DNA of 29,672 nt from assembly GCF_000368045.1 (NCBI RefSeq), contig NZ_KB849229.1:120122-149793 (forward strand), given 5' to 3'. This DNA is from Acinetobacter johnsonii CIP 64.6 (GTDB lineage Bacteria; Pseudomonadota; Gammaproteobacteria; Pseudomonadales; Moraxellaceae). Within the stretch, counting starts at the first letter, position 1; each line of letters opens with the position of its first letter. A program made the position numbers and the translations under genes. The notes beneath the pieces are model-generated. The model ran no database searches. It was not told the origin of the DNA and saw nothing but the letters and a program-made list of their open reading frames with translations. This document shows positions 18,601 through 26,110 of this stretch, piece after piece.

Positions 18601-18871
18601 TATTGCTCTTATTGAGATCTTTGATATATGTTCGGAAGAATTTATGTGCATATTTTTTCCAAGCCAAATTTGGTGCTTTACGTTTAATAAACTCATAAAT
18701 CGCAGGGTACGCTTGAATTAATTCGTCATTTGAGAATTTTTGCTCATCAAAGTACTGTCGGAGCTCTTGTTCTGCATCAGCTCGTAGGTTCTTTTCTAAT
18801 TCATTACGTTGAAGTTGACGTCTATCTTCAGCATAGCGTTTTTTTTGGATTTTTTTATTGAATGATGACAT
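15686..18871 (-). CDS. very large tyrosine recombinase, third gene of a recombinase trio
   Basis: The protein is 1061 aa, two to three times a usual tyrosine integrase. The catalytic domain is central, about residues 540-745: Arg560 in RTGMRINEIL, Lys597 in LLKTDSAERIVP, His671 and Arg674 in HSFRHT, His730 in LLGHIEP, and Tyr740 in KSYIHL, ten residues after the GH histidine. About 540 residues precede and 320 follow the domain without recognised motifs; the N-terminus is basic and coiled-coil-like (KKRYAEDRRQLQRNELEKN). It overlaps the 759-aa gene by 17 bp, indicating coupled translation. It is probably the catalytically active partner in element integration/excision. The sizes and three-gene order resemble the Gamma-Mobile-Trio (GmtZ-like) as I recall it. 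Tn554 TnpA/B are much shorter. Confidence 0.85.
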   Translation of the reverse strand: MSSFNKKIQKKRYAEDRRQLQRNELEKNLRADAEQELRQYFDEQKFSNDELIQAYPAIYEFIKRKAPNLAWKKYAHKFFRTYIKDLNKSNNLDFPLPYLTFEMKRDEPIFTLDWIQAGHEIDIFIEKLWDYWILAQDSSAFSDDEIIGNILLCSMLYGGLNQISSLNALLEHLKNPAKIQKICDFNIIFLEPLSPSYGDLFVDEKTIRKSRNFIPDQLTRLWLIHFNTRQIRDISLDVNVYLHLIFQKVKHPYTKKTFKFLRDYANFNWLQLQNADVDPALSQCLLENTLTCGLSEHEFENFAFPKFKTQLSDEIERNVSSTAKVLPDLNTSEAVENVIFIHKNLLKIIRTSSTDQPIAELIIDFCLRHQEQFNEFSKRIILWLISLYRPSSEQIKELSTTFDFDTTQYTKAFQDNQKLADSSIYTYYTRIAEPFLTHALQYFDADDDINDLLNKIYQQIISNTRLADEADRPEFKKSKDQTIRMLKRFHTFQQFVFQAEDFELEFIASQSRPRARIIGHTAFQVILKKLNQLLHDQSISDHHYKLLKIIYILAYRTGMRINEILGLRVKDIEGLNQFSIWVQPYGSKKQGNQHLLKTDSAERIVPAYALLKDDEYQFFSDFIVEKRLENKKSLYLFSNLNENKKLNKHTVTVPLKLILNQVFKEHHYSFHSFRHTAANHLSLLLNCEYAPLVQELTDYSENEYEKIRAELLQNQHGQNHWFVIAHLLGHIEPVETFKSYIHLSYLIAGQKLLKHHPDMPNELAKKIMGYNATFKNLKITTDEKDFNFEKNQAVLATILLNDQTNWLQSNATDILDELSLQIDQSHDFFDFFVGTEDSKISLQRFYETLNILETTKDPKSTAQRMCLPEELVNYWYENALNLANIKSKKANPRLFSIDSSTHLKPAMLDSAEELHAVTYFFEHLQKIARKNPIQIACVLNVFLNRVTASHTGIHYRWKDIDQLEHFYSQVKALFPAKFWHLLGQDLQTKLDAKQQPQLFKLAKASTDKHPPTQEEFPRLQLYSVKDGHALAAFKFCLHLACIGRPRSLELQVEGLKITTCG

Positions 18872-21134
18872 TTACTTCAATCCCGCTAATTTTAAATTGA
18901 TCCTTCATTTGCTCTAAAACATTCGCAATTTTAGAAAATTGAGATAGGGATAAACTGGAAAAAGGATGTGCTGCTTCTTGTTGCATGAGCTCATGTCCAA
19001 AGAGAGCTAAAATCTCAGGTTCGGTAATTTTATGAGTCAAAAATGCACGAGCTGTATGGCGATGCCAATTTGCATGATCAAGTCCTAATTCAGGATGGAA
19101 ATTTTTGACTGTAGAAGGACTTAGTGGTTTCCACTCATCATCTTGGTTGATTCCCAAAAAGGGCAGCTTACTTGCTTCTATTTGTTGTATAACATCATTT
19201 AAAGCTGGATGACTCATCATGATTTGAGTCGAAAAATATTCTAAAAATTTAAGGAATTTTTTTATCTCTTCAACTAAAAATGAACAAAGTGGGATTAGAC
19301 GTCCGAATCCATTGCGGCCGCCTACTTCTTTGTCAGAAACCATCAAAATTTGGCGTTTTAAATTAAAGTTTTTAAGAAATCCAGGGAATTCAGCAACGGG
19401 GCGTGCTGCTGTAAAAAGAAGGAGGATATGCCACATCCATATGTTGTAGTGGTTGTATATAGCAATCAGATCGTCTTCAGCTTGTGAAAAAATATTAAAT
19501 TTCAATACAGCAAAAATCTCTGTAATGACCTGTGGTTTTGGAGCTTTACGACTACCAAAATGAATTATTGAAGCAGGGAGCGAAGGTACACAACTTTCAT
19601 ATGTGCTTGCTACATCTGCACAAAGTGATTTTAGAATATCAACATATTGTGCATGTAATCGTGGAATATTCTGATGACAATAAGAAACAGATGATGACTG
19701 ATTGGCATCAATCCCTGTGATTAAATCTGCGAGTTGTTTATTCCCTGTTTTTGCAAGAACCGTATGATGCAGTAGAGAACTCACCTTTACGACAGACAGT
19801 TTTGGAATCAATAATTCTTGTCTTAATTTGCGTAAATATTGCTGTATATCATCGAAACTAACCGAATCCATTTTGCGCAGATCCTCAATGAATAGATTCG
19901 GGATTGGAATGTCTAAATAGATCGTCTGATTGAGCAAGTTGTCTGAATACTCAAAATTGCGGTTCTCAAATACATTAAAGTGACTGTTTAAGAAGAACTG
20001 ATCATTTTTATAGATCAATTTTTGGCGGTTATTTAACTTTTTAGCTCGCTTGCTTTGTATATATAGCCACTCATTCACACTGTTGCCTGTTAAAAATGCG
20101 AGCATCAAGATCAGAGCACTTTTATTTTGATGTTCAGAGTAGTCCACATGAAGTCTTTTCAGTAGATGGTTCATACTAGATGGGTTCGGGAAAAAACTAC
20201 TCGACGTAAGTAAATGTTCTTTGCGTTGAATATGTTTTGCAACAAGCGGTAGAATATAAATTTGACTTGTTTCTGAATGTGCTGCGAGTGGTGTGACGTC
20301 AGTTGGATTGACAACAATTTGCCGATGAAGCGGCTCATCAATTAACGTTTCTATACTCAGTGCCTTAGGCGAGGCCCCTTTTTTTATTTCGATACTTTCT
20401 TCAATGAATTGTTCTTCATCAAGAAACTGATATTGAAGCTGTGTATCGATACTGGCACGTGCAATCTTCGCTTTGTTTTTTAAAACATAGTTAAAAGTAA
20501 TGCGAATATCATTGAGTAGATTGCGATCAAACTCAGGCAATTCATCCGTATCTAATGTGATCAGATGTTGAATAAATTGCTCTAAGCTCAGCGTTAGATC
20601 TTTAAGATAGACATTCCAGAGGCGTTTATATTCTTCTGTATTATGATATTTTTTTTCAGTATCTAAATTTTTATTTGCAGTTCTAAAACGTTGGAATAAG
20701 CGCTTTACTGTATTGAAGTGTTCGGCGTGCGCTTGTTTAAAAAGATCTGGCTTGAGCTCAGGAAGAGCAATTAAATAAATTGCTGCTTTTAAAACTAGAA
20801 TATTCCAATTTTTTGCATGCGTCTGCGATTCAGATAATTGCGAAATTGAATTGACATATGAAGTAATCGGTAGATCACTAATCTTAACTTTTTTCGTGAA
20901 AGGGATTACCGGAGGTGTCGGCAGCTGCGAATCAAACTCTATATCGATATTAAAGTAATCGAGATTGAGACCAACCAGAAAATTGTCAGTCTGTTGAGAA
21001 GACAATAGTTTAAGCACAAAGTTGATATGTTGCGTACGTTCAAATTGCTCATCACCAAACAGTTTTTCTAGTGTTTTTTGCAGTGAAATTGAAATAACTG
21101 GCAAATCAATATGCTCGTTTAGATCGTTCGACAC
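18855..21134 (-). CDS. tyrosine-recombinase-like protein with two degenerate, complementary domains
   Basis: The start is placed at GTG 21134: GGAG lies 6 nt before it, and TAG-TG overlaps the previous stop by one base. This gives 759 aa. An earlier TTG at 21167 has no ribosome site. The C-terminal domain has Arg578 (TAARPVAEF), Lys602 (VSDKEVGGR), His693/Arg696 (HRHTAR) and His714 (LFGHEL). It has no Tyr ten residues on; Pro is there, with Phe725 next. Upstream, residues ~340-490 look like a second recombinase fold: LTGNSVNEWL at the box I site with Ser for Arg, HHTVLAKTG, DLITG with Ile for His, and Tyr485 exactly ten residues after that Ile. A single polypeptide in this form may be inactive alone or act with the 1061-aa partner. 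GmtY-like is a possible identity. The two-domain reading is inference. Confidence 0.78.
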   Translation of the reverse strand: MSNDLNEHIDLPVISISLQKTLEKLFGDEQFERTQHINFVLKLLSSQQTDNFLVGLNLDYFNIDIEFDSQLPTPPVIPFTKKVKISDLPITSYVNSISQLSESQTHAKNWNILVLKAAIYLIALPELKPDLFKQAHAEHFNTVKRLFQRFRTANKNLDTEKKYHNTEEYKRLWNVYLKDLTLSLEQFIQHLITLDTDELPEFDRNLLNDIRITFNYVLKNKAKIARASIDTQLQYQFLDEEQFIEESIEIKKGASPKALSIETLIDEPLHRQIVVNPTDVTPLAAHSETSQIYILPLVAKHIQRKEHLLTSSSFFPNPSSMNHLLKRLHVDYSEHQNKSALILMLAFLTGNSVNEWLYIQSKRAKKLNNRQKLIYKNDQFFLNSHFNVFENRNFEYSDNLLNQTIYLDIPIPNLFIEDLRKMDSVSFDDIQQYLRKLRQELLIPKLSVVKVSSLLHHTVLAKTGNKQLADLITGIDANQSSSVSYCHQNIPRLHAQYVDILKSLCADVASTYESCVPSLPASIIHFGSRKAPKPQVITEIFAVLKFNIFSQAEDDLIAIYNHYNIWMWHILLLFTAARPVAEFPGFLKNFNLKRQILMVSDKEVGGRNGFGRLIPLCSFLVEEIKKFLKFLEYFSTQIMMSHPALNDVIQQIEASKLPFLGINQDDEWKPLSPSTVKNFHPELGLDHANWHRHTARAFLTHKITEPEILALFGHELMQQEAAHPFSSLSLSQFSKIANVLEQMKDQFKISGIEVNVIIQ

Positions 21135-21808
21135 TATGATCTCCAAATTTTTTCTGTACTTATACAACTATCAGAGTGATCAACGAGTTCTTTTACACAT
21201 CTGCTGTTGAGTGATAATTCATTAAAAATATGTGTACGCTGTTGTTTGATATTTTTAGTACGCTGATTCAGTTGATTTCGAGAACATGAAAGTAGTTGTG
21301 CTAGCAGTTCCAGACTCATTTGATGATGTGGCTTTAAAGATGATTCTTTGTTAAGGGTCAATAGTGTTTGACGTGAAAGATGTGTGTTAATTAAATGCAA
21401 TGTTTTTCGTGGATTTAACGAACGAATATCAAATTTTGTAGATTTGATGAATTGAATAAATTCACGACTGCATAACTCCATCAGAAATGCTAACTCATCC
21501 TCTGAAAAAGATTGTTGATGATGAATAATTAAAGTGACTTCATTAATATCTTGCTTTAAATAGCTAAGATATAAGTTAATATTATTGAAAATGGAGTAGC
21601 CATCAAATTCTGAAGTTTTCCACACATGGAGTTCTTTTATGCGATTAGAAATATCTAAATCTGCAGTGAGATTTTTAAACATATTTAAGTAGCATAAGTT
21701 GAAACCATACGCTTGTGGATGAATGGTGATTCTTCTTTTTTTGAAATTTTTTAGAGTACTTATCTGTGTTGCTGGAAACTTCAAAAGTAGTTCAGATGTC
21801 AGATCCAT
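21134..21808 (-). CDS. first gene of recombinase trio, unknown 224-aa protein
   Basis: ATG 21808 gives 224 aa (MDLTSELLLKF); an in-frame TTG lies 30 nt earlier, and neither has a clear ribosome binding site. No family is recognised. The protein is helical and basic, and a segment at about residues 165-185 (SLELLAQLLSCSRNQLNQR) looks like a helix-turn-helix, suggesting DNA binding. The C-terminus is basic and polar. Its stop overlaps the GTG of the 759-aa gene by one base, so it heads a three-gene operon. By position it could be an accessory or directionality protein, or the GmtX of a Gamma-Mobile-Trio. That label is a guess from gene order and size. Confidence 0.6.
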   Translation of the reverse strand: MDLTSELLLKFPATQISTLKNFKKRRITIHPQAYGFNLCYLNMFKNLTADLDISNRIKELHVWKTSEFDGYSIFNNINLYLSYLKQDINEVTLIIHHQQSFSEDELAFLMELCSREFIQFIKSTKFDIRSLNPRKTLHLINTHLSRQTLLTLNKESSLKPHHQMSLELLAQLLSCSRNQLNQRTKNIKQQRTHIFNELSLNSRCVKELVDHSDSCISTEKIWRS

Positions 21809-21975
21809 GTGTGCTATTGAATAAAAATAATACAGCAATATTCACGTATATTTAGAGTTTTTGAATATGGCAGGAGGTATCATTTTTTCCTTGTTTTTAA
21901 AGTTTATTTATTATTGAAAGTTTCAAATTTTCCTCCTCGATTAGATACTCACTATTAGTTAGCTATATTTGTGAG

Positions 21976-22003
21976 TTGGCAAAAAATATCATGTTTCTAT
22001 TAT
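21976..22003 (+). promoter_or_regulatory. candidate sigma-70 promoter
   Basis: TTGGCA (21976-21981) and TATTAT (21998-22003) are separated by 16 bp on the plus strand, about 170 bp before the 87-aa gene. The rest of the 21809-22171 interval is AT-rich and must also hold the divergent promoter of the recombinase trio, which I cannot place. AGGAGG (about 21873) and CCTCCT (about 21932) occur in inverted orientation there, without an adjoining gene. Confidence 0.4.
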
Positions 22004-22025
22004 GATGTTCACATAGCAGATTACA

Positions 22026-22082
22026 ATGAATACAGTAGGGATGAGTATAGTTGATTATTACAATAACAATGCTCAAATTTGA
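22026..22082 (+). other. short fragment resembling the start of the 23401 methyltransferase
   Basis: ATG 22026 encodes 18 residues ending VDYYNNNAQI before a stop. The methyltransferase at 23401 begins MNQTSNYYNQHAQAFF, and the DNA around TTATTACAAT..GCTCAA matches closely over about 23 bases. It may be debris of a related methyltransferase gene, or chance, because the YYN..A motif is common at the start of this family. Confidence 0.3.
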
Positions 22083-22171
22083 TCTTTTTTAATGGTAATT
22101 AAAACCAAACAGGAGTCAATTTTTGATAAGTATGTAGACAAATTTAACTTGATTGATATCGGGAGCCGTAT

Positions 22172-22435
22172 ATGGAAATTAAACAACTGAAACAGGTAGA
22201 AGTCATTACAGATGTTATATGTGATGTATGCAACCAATCAACGAAACTGGAGTTTGGCACTTTATCGGCGCATTGGGGCTATGGTTCCAAGCATGACGGG
22301 GAAAGATATGAATTGCAGTTATGTGAAAAATGTTTCTTTTATGCCCTGACGACATTAAAAAAAGAGCGAGCAGATGAGTTTATGTTTGATGAAAACTTTG
22401 ACCCTTCAACCCTAGATGGGTTTGGGTTGAAGTGA
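22172..22435 (+). CDS. small Cys4 zinc-ribbon-like protein, unknown function
   Basis: The protein is 87 aa from ATG 22172, with GGGAG 8 nt upstream. Two CxxC pairs, Cys17/Cys20 (CDVC) and Cys51/Cys54 (CEKC), are spaced like a zinc ribbon. Between them is an aromatic/glycine segment HWGYGSKHDGERYELQLCEK, and the tail is acidic. No signal peptide or membrane segment is seen. No named family is recognised. It is transcribed away from the recombinase trio and separated from the next gene, which faces it. It might be a small DNA- or protein-binding factor; nothing in the context fixes a role. Confidence 0.7.
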   Translation: MEIKQLKQVEVITDVICDVCNQSTKLEFGTLSAHWGYGSKHDGERYELQLCEKCFFYALTTLKKERADEFMFDENFDPSTLDGFGLK

Positions 22436-22504
22436 ACCTATCATCGCGACAGGTTCTAAGAATCCAGAAAATAATGATTCAGATCCACGCCAGCAACTTC
22501 ATTT

Positions 22505-22819
22505 TTAATGGCGAGTAAGGGATTCAGGAAAAATATTTTTCTTTGCTTCGAGGTCACTGATTTCGGAAAAGGCTTGAATACCGCCTGCGGCTTTAATTCC
22601 ATCTAAAGCGACAGATAGAGCTTCCTGATCTGACGGGAATGTTTCATCCCATACCGTAGAAGTACCATTTTGGTTTACCACTTCCAGTGTCCAGTTACTA
22701 TCAGGTAATCGATAAATGAGAATTTCAACTTGCTCATTATCCTCTTGTAAAATTTGAGACAAGGGAGAATCGATTAAATCATTTTCATCATAATCCATAG
22801 TACTGTCATTATCAGACAT
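22505..22819 (-). CDS. small acidic hypothetical protein
   Basis: The protein is 104 aa from ATG 22819, with AAAGG about 10 nt upstream; a second ATG (MDYDEND) occurs eight codons in. It is strongly acidic at the N-terminus (DNDSTMDYDENDLID). A compact middle follows, with alternating hydrophobic residues (VEILIYRLPDSNWTLEVVNQ) suggesting a beta-rich fold. No signal peptide, cysteines or known motif. It converges on the 87-aa zinc-ribbon gene. Function unknown. Confidence 0.65.
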   Translation of the reverse strand: MSDNDSTMDYDENDLIDSPLSQILQEDNEQVEILIYRLPDSNWTLEVVNQNGTSTVWDETFPSDQEALSVALDGIKAAGGIQAFSEISDLEAKKNIFPESLTRH

Positions 22820-22919
22820 CAGTGGCAGCCTTTATTGTATTTAACATCTGTCCATAGTAATGAATGAATTAAATTTTGCCTATAGGAATGAATGTTATGG
22901 GTGAAAAGAATGGGTAAAT

Positions 22920-23249
22920 TTAAAAAATAATTGCCCCGACAATAAAACAAAATAATCCAAAAATTACCCAAATCCAGACATTCGATTTGGGTTGTTCGGT
23001 ATCTGATGTATAGAGTGGTTGTTGTTCGTGAGCAGGATTCTCTTGGTTGCCAGCTCTGTTCTTATAGGGTTGGTGCTTGGAATAGGATAGGCCTGTGCCT
23101 GGAATACCAACGCTGGTTCGGGTGCCTTTTTTGCCAATATTTAAAGAAGCACCAGGTTTGCCAATGCTTGCACTGCTGATGCCTTTATGCGTCAGATTGA
23201 TTTTTAATCCAGGTAATATTTTAATACTCTTGCGAAATCTGAAGCCCAT
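22920..23249 (-). CDS. DUF4236 domain membrane-tailed protein
   Basis: The protein is 109 aa. The N-terminal ~60 residues match the DUF4236 pattern: MGFRFRKSIKILPGLKINLT, then SIGKPGASLNIGKKG and SVGIPGTGLSY, a glycine-rich beta-repeat domain of unknown role. A polar linker (residues ~63-88) and one C-terminal transmembrane helix follow (about 90-109, VWIWVIFGLFCFIVGAIIF), so it is probably tail-anchored in the inner membrane. It is transcribed in the same direction as the 104-aa gene, 100 bp upstream of it. No mechanistic role is known for DUF4236. Confidence 0.82.
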   Translation of the reverse strand: MGFRFRKSIKILPGLKINLTHKGISSASIGKPGASLNIGKKGTRTSVGIPGTGLSYSKHQPYKNRAGNQENPAHEQQPLYTSDTEQPKSNVWIWVIFGLFCFIVGAIIF

Positions 23250-23400
23250 ATTTTTTCCATTTACAAGAACCAGTTAGGTTTCTATCTCAGCTGTCCGGAT
23301 ACAGTGAAATAAGAGTTTGATTCATTCATAGGACTGATCATTTGACTTATCTAGTGAAATATCAGTATGTTCTTTAACATAAGATATTGGCTTTTAGACA

Positions 23401-23991
23401 ATGAATCAAACATCAAATTATTACAATCAACATGCTCAAGCATTTTTTGAAAATACCTATCAGGTTGAGATGGAAAGTCTTTACACACCATTTCTAAGAT
23501 ATTTGCCGGAACAGGCATTGATCCTGGATTTGGGCTGTGGCTCTGGGCGTGACACTCTGGCATTTAAGAAAAAAGGCTATCAAGCTGAGGCAATTGATTA
23601 TTCTGCGGAGCTGGTTGAAAAGGCGAGAGAGCTGACAGGCATCGAGGTACGTCAGCAAAGTTTTTATGAGCTGAATGAAGTAGCTAAGTATGATGGGATT
23701 TGGGCTTGTGCTTCTCTTTTGCACTGTGAAAGAGATCGCCTGACTGAAGTGCTGGCGCGCATATTTAAAGCATTAAAGCCAAATGGTGTGTGTTATATGT
23801 CTTTTAAATATGGCGATTCAGACCGTGAGAAAGAAGGGCGCAGCTTTACTGACTTGAATGAGCAGCAAGCTTACGACTTACTCAAACAAATAGATCAGGC
23901 TTTACTGTTACAGCAATGGATTACTGTAGATAAACGTCCAGACCGTACAGAAGAATGGCTGAATATTCTGATTAGAAAAGTGCAGGCTTAG
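23401..23991 (+). CDS. class I SAM-dependent methyltransferase
   Basis: The protein is 196 aa. The Rossmann-fold SAM site is LDLGCGSGRDTLAF (Asp43-Gly49), with motif II acidic residue in AEAIDYS, and later GIWACASLLHCER and LKPNGVCYMSFKYG in the usual order. No target-recognition region of the kind found in DNA methyltransferases and no NPPY/DPPY motif is present, so it resembles small-molecule or tellurite/thiopurine-type (TehB/UbiE-like) enzymes more than a restriction methylase. The next gene, an HNH nuclease, starts 2 nt after its stop, implying coupled expression. The ATG at 23401 has only a weak upstream ribosome site. Confidence 0.85.
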   Translation: MNQTSNYYNQHAQAFFENTYQVEMESLYTPFLRYLPEQALILDLGCGSGRDTLAFKKKGYQAEAIDYSAELVEKARELTGIEVRQQSFYELNEVAKYDGIWACASLLHCERDRLTEVLARIFKALKPNGVCYMSFKYGDSDREKEGRSFTDLNEQQAYDLLKQIDQALLLQQWITVDKRPDRTEEWLNILIRKVQA

Positions 23992-23993
23992 AT

Positions 23994-25055
23994 ATGTTAT
24001 TCAGTATAGCTGAAATACCAACTCCTCAAGAACAGCTGAAATTCTTAAAACATATTCAGCAGATTTTGCAGTCAGGGGCGTTTACTTCGACATATAAGTT
24101 TGCTTTGCTGATGAGTATCACGCGTCTGGCGATTGAACAGGGTCAAGATACCGGTGCTGCCTTGCATTTGGACTATCAGGATATTGCGGAAAAGTTTATT
24201 GACCTGTACTGGAAACAGTCACTGCCGTTTCAGTTTAACCAGTATGAGCCTTTTACTATTCATCAAAGCACTGGTAAGCAGGCAAAGATCATCAGTGAAA
24301 TTCAGAATGCACAGCAACAATTCAAAACGCTGGCTGCGTTAAGAAAAGACCAGTTTCACTGGAATCAGCTTAGAAAAGTGGTTGCAGCGACCGTCAAGCA
24401 AATGCCGGTGGTGTATTTGCAGAATCTGAATGGTCAAACCGTAGAGTTTCTCTATCATCTGCAGGATTGCAAACAGTCCCTCAAGCTTTTACCCAAAGTG
24501 ATGTATTGTTTGAGACAATTCAGTGAAATTATTGAAGAGCTGTGCCAGAAGCGCTGGATTGATTTTGTTCGGCTAAACAAGCAGAACCTGCTGGTACTGG
24601 ATGGTTTGCCTGACCTAGATGAATTCATGTTTGCTCCAAGTCGTAATCAATTGGGGCAGGTCGCGGACTTCTTAATCGACTTACAGCAATGCCAGTGTTT
24701 TTACTGTGGCAAAAGCCTGAAAAACTCAAAATATGCCGTGGATCATTTTATTCCATGGTCTTTATATCCTGCCGATACCGGGCATAACTTTGTTCTGGCG
24801 GACGACAAATGTAATTCACAGAAAAGCAATTATTTGGCATCCGGGCAATTCTTGGAGCAATGGATGGAACGTAATCATCTGCATGATCAGGCGATTAGTC
24901 GGGAGATTTCGCAACTCGGTTTTTTGACCGATCTGCAGCGTTCACATCGGGTTGCAGACTGGGCCTATCAGCAGGCGATTGAGCATGAGTATTTAGTTTG
25001 GTTGGGGGGCAAAGATAAACAGATATTGGCTCATCCTATATCTGGTGTCTTTTGA
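23994..25055 (+). CDS. HNH endonuclease, coupled to a methyltransferase
   Basis: The protein is 353 aa. The HNH domain is in the C-terminal third: zinc pair Cys235-Cys238 (CFYCGK), catalytic Asp250-His251 (VDHFIPWS), Asn265 and the ADDKCNSQKSNYL segment (Cys273, Asn274, Lys277). The N-terminal ~220 residues are helical and have no recognised fold; they probably supply target recognition. It is co-transcribed with the methyltransferase at 23401. HNH enzymes of this layout occur in restriction and anti-phage loci, but also as stand-alone nucleases, so a defence role is inference from the pairing and location beside a recombinase operon and a type I restriction remnant. Confidence 0.85.
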   Translation: MLFSIAEIPTPQEQLKFLKHIQQILQSGAFTSTYKFALLMSITRLAIEQGQDTGAALHLDYQDIAEKFIDLYWKQSLPFQFNQYEPFTIHQSTGKQAKIISEIQNAQQQFKTLAALRKDQFHWNQLRKVVAATVKQMPVVYLQNLNGQTVEFLYHLQDCKQSLKLLPKVMYCLRQFSEIIEELCQKRWIDFVRLNKQNLLVLDGLPDLDEFMFAPSRNQLGQVADFLIDLQQCQCFYCGKSLKNSKYAVDHFIPWSLYPADTGHNFVLADDKCNSQKSNYLASGQFLEQWMERNHLHDQAISREISQLGFLTDLQRSHRVADWAYQQAIEHEYLVWLGGKDKQILAHPISGVF

Positions 25056-25372
25056 GACCGTTATTCTTTGCAGAGATTCTGTTATCCAAAGACCAATATT
25101 TTCAAGAACAAATTGAATATTCAGCAAGATAGTATTCTATAGACAGCTGAATTAGAGCTTTCAGCCCTTACAGACTTTTAACTGGAGGCCTTCATTCTCA
25201 CAATATGCTGCTACAAAATTTAGAATATTCACCTGTTTGGAGCTTGAATTGACAGATCACTTGGCTTGAGTACGACAATTTATGTCCTTTTCCATCTTTT
25301 TACTGCTGCATGATTTAGAATTTTAGGTAAAATCATTTGATTAATGATTCACTTAATTGGATTTCTATAACA

Positions 25373-26110
25373 ATGACCCAGGTGCAACTGCAACAATTAC
25401 AAAAACAACTTTGGAATATTGCCAATACTTTGCGTGGCACCATGGGCGCCGATGAATTCCGTGATTACATTCTGGGTTTTATTTTCTTTAAATATTTATC
25501 GGAAAAGTCGGTGAACTTTGCCAATGAATTGCTCGATGGCGAAGACCTCAGCTTTTTAGAATTAGATGAAAATAATCCTGAGCATGTGCCATACATCGAA
25601 GAAATTAAAAAGAATGCCATTGCCGAAGTCGGTTATGCGCTCACACCAAATCAGCTATTCCATACCTTAGCCGAGCGTGGTCGTCAGGGCGAATTCATTT
25701 TGGATGATTTAACTGCAACCTTAAAATCAATTGAACAAAGCACTTTAGGCACCGACTCTGCCGATGACTTTGCCAACCTGTTTGAAGATTTGGATCTAAA
25801 CTCGACCAAGCTTGGCAATAATGCCAGTGACCGTAATGCACTGGTGGCGAAAGTCCTGAGTCATTTAGATGATATTGATTTTGATATTTCCAATACCGAA
25901 GCCGATGTACTGGGCGATGCTTACGAGTACCTGATTGGTGAGTTTGCCTCAGGCGCGGGCAAAAAAGCGGGGGAATTCTATACCCCGCAAACGGTATCAA
26001 CTTTACTGGCGAAGATTGTCACCCAAGGCAAAGACCGTTTACGTTCAGTCTGCTTTGTTGCACAAAGATTTCATAACTATATGATTTTAAAAGTTCTGAT
26101 TGTTTTTTGA
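25373..26110 (+). pseudogene. hsdM: type I restriction-modification methylase HsdM, truncated
   Basis: From ATG 25373 (MTQVQLQQLQKQLWNIANTL) the first ~226 residues are a normal HsdM N-terminus: the helical HsdM_N domain (MGADEFRDYILGFIFFKYLS) and the start of the methylase domain (GAGKKAGEFYTPQTVSTLLA). The homologous part stops after DRLRSV, exactly before the expected YDPTCGSG SAM motif. The frame then runs into a small terminal-repeat element and ends at 26110. Full HsdM is about 500 aa. No HsdS or HsdR is in the window. The SAM-binding and NPPF motifs are missing, so it cannot methylate. Confidence 0.92.

Noticed and set aside
15686..21808. Tn554-type TnpA/TnpB/TnpC transposon
   Set aside because: Tn554 proteins are about 361, 630 and 125 aa with a different order; these are 224, 759 and 1061 aa, and one has a degenerate double domain.
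22434..22456. GAACCT/AGGTTC hairpin after the 87-aa gene as a terminator
   Set aside because: Six-bp stem with an 11-nt loop and no T run on either strand.
25249..25280. TTGACA upstream of hsdM as a promoter
   Set aside because: No acceptable -10 hexamer at 16-18 bp spacing; the sequence there is TACGAC.
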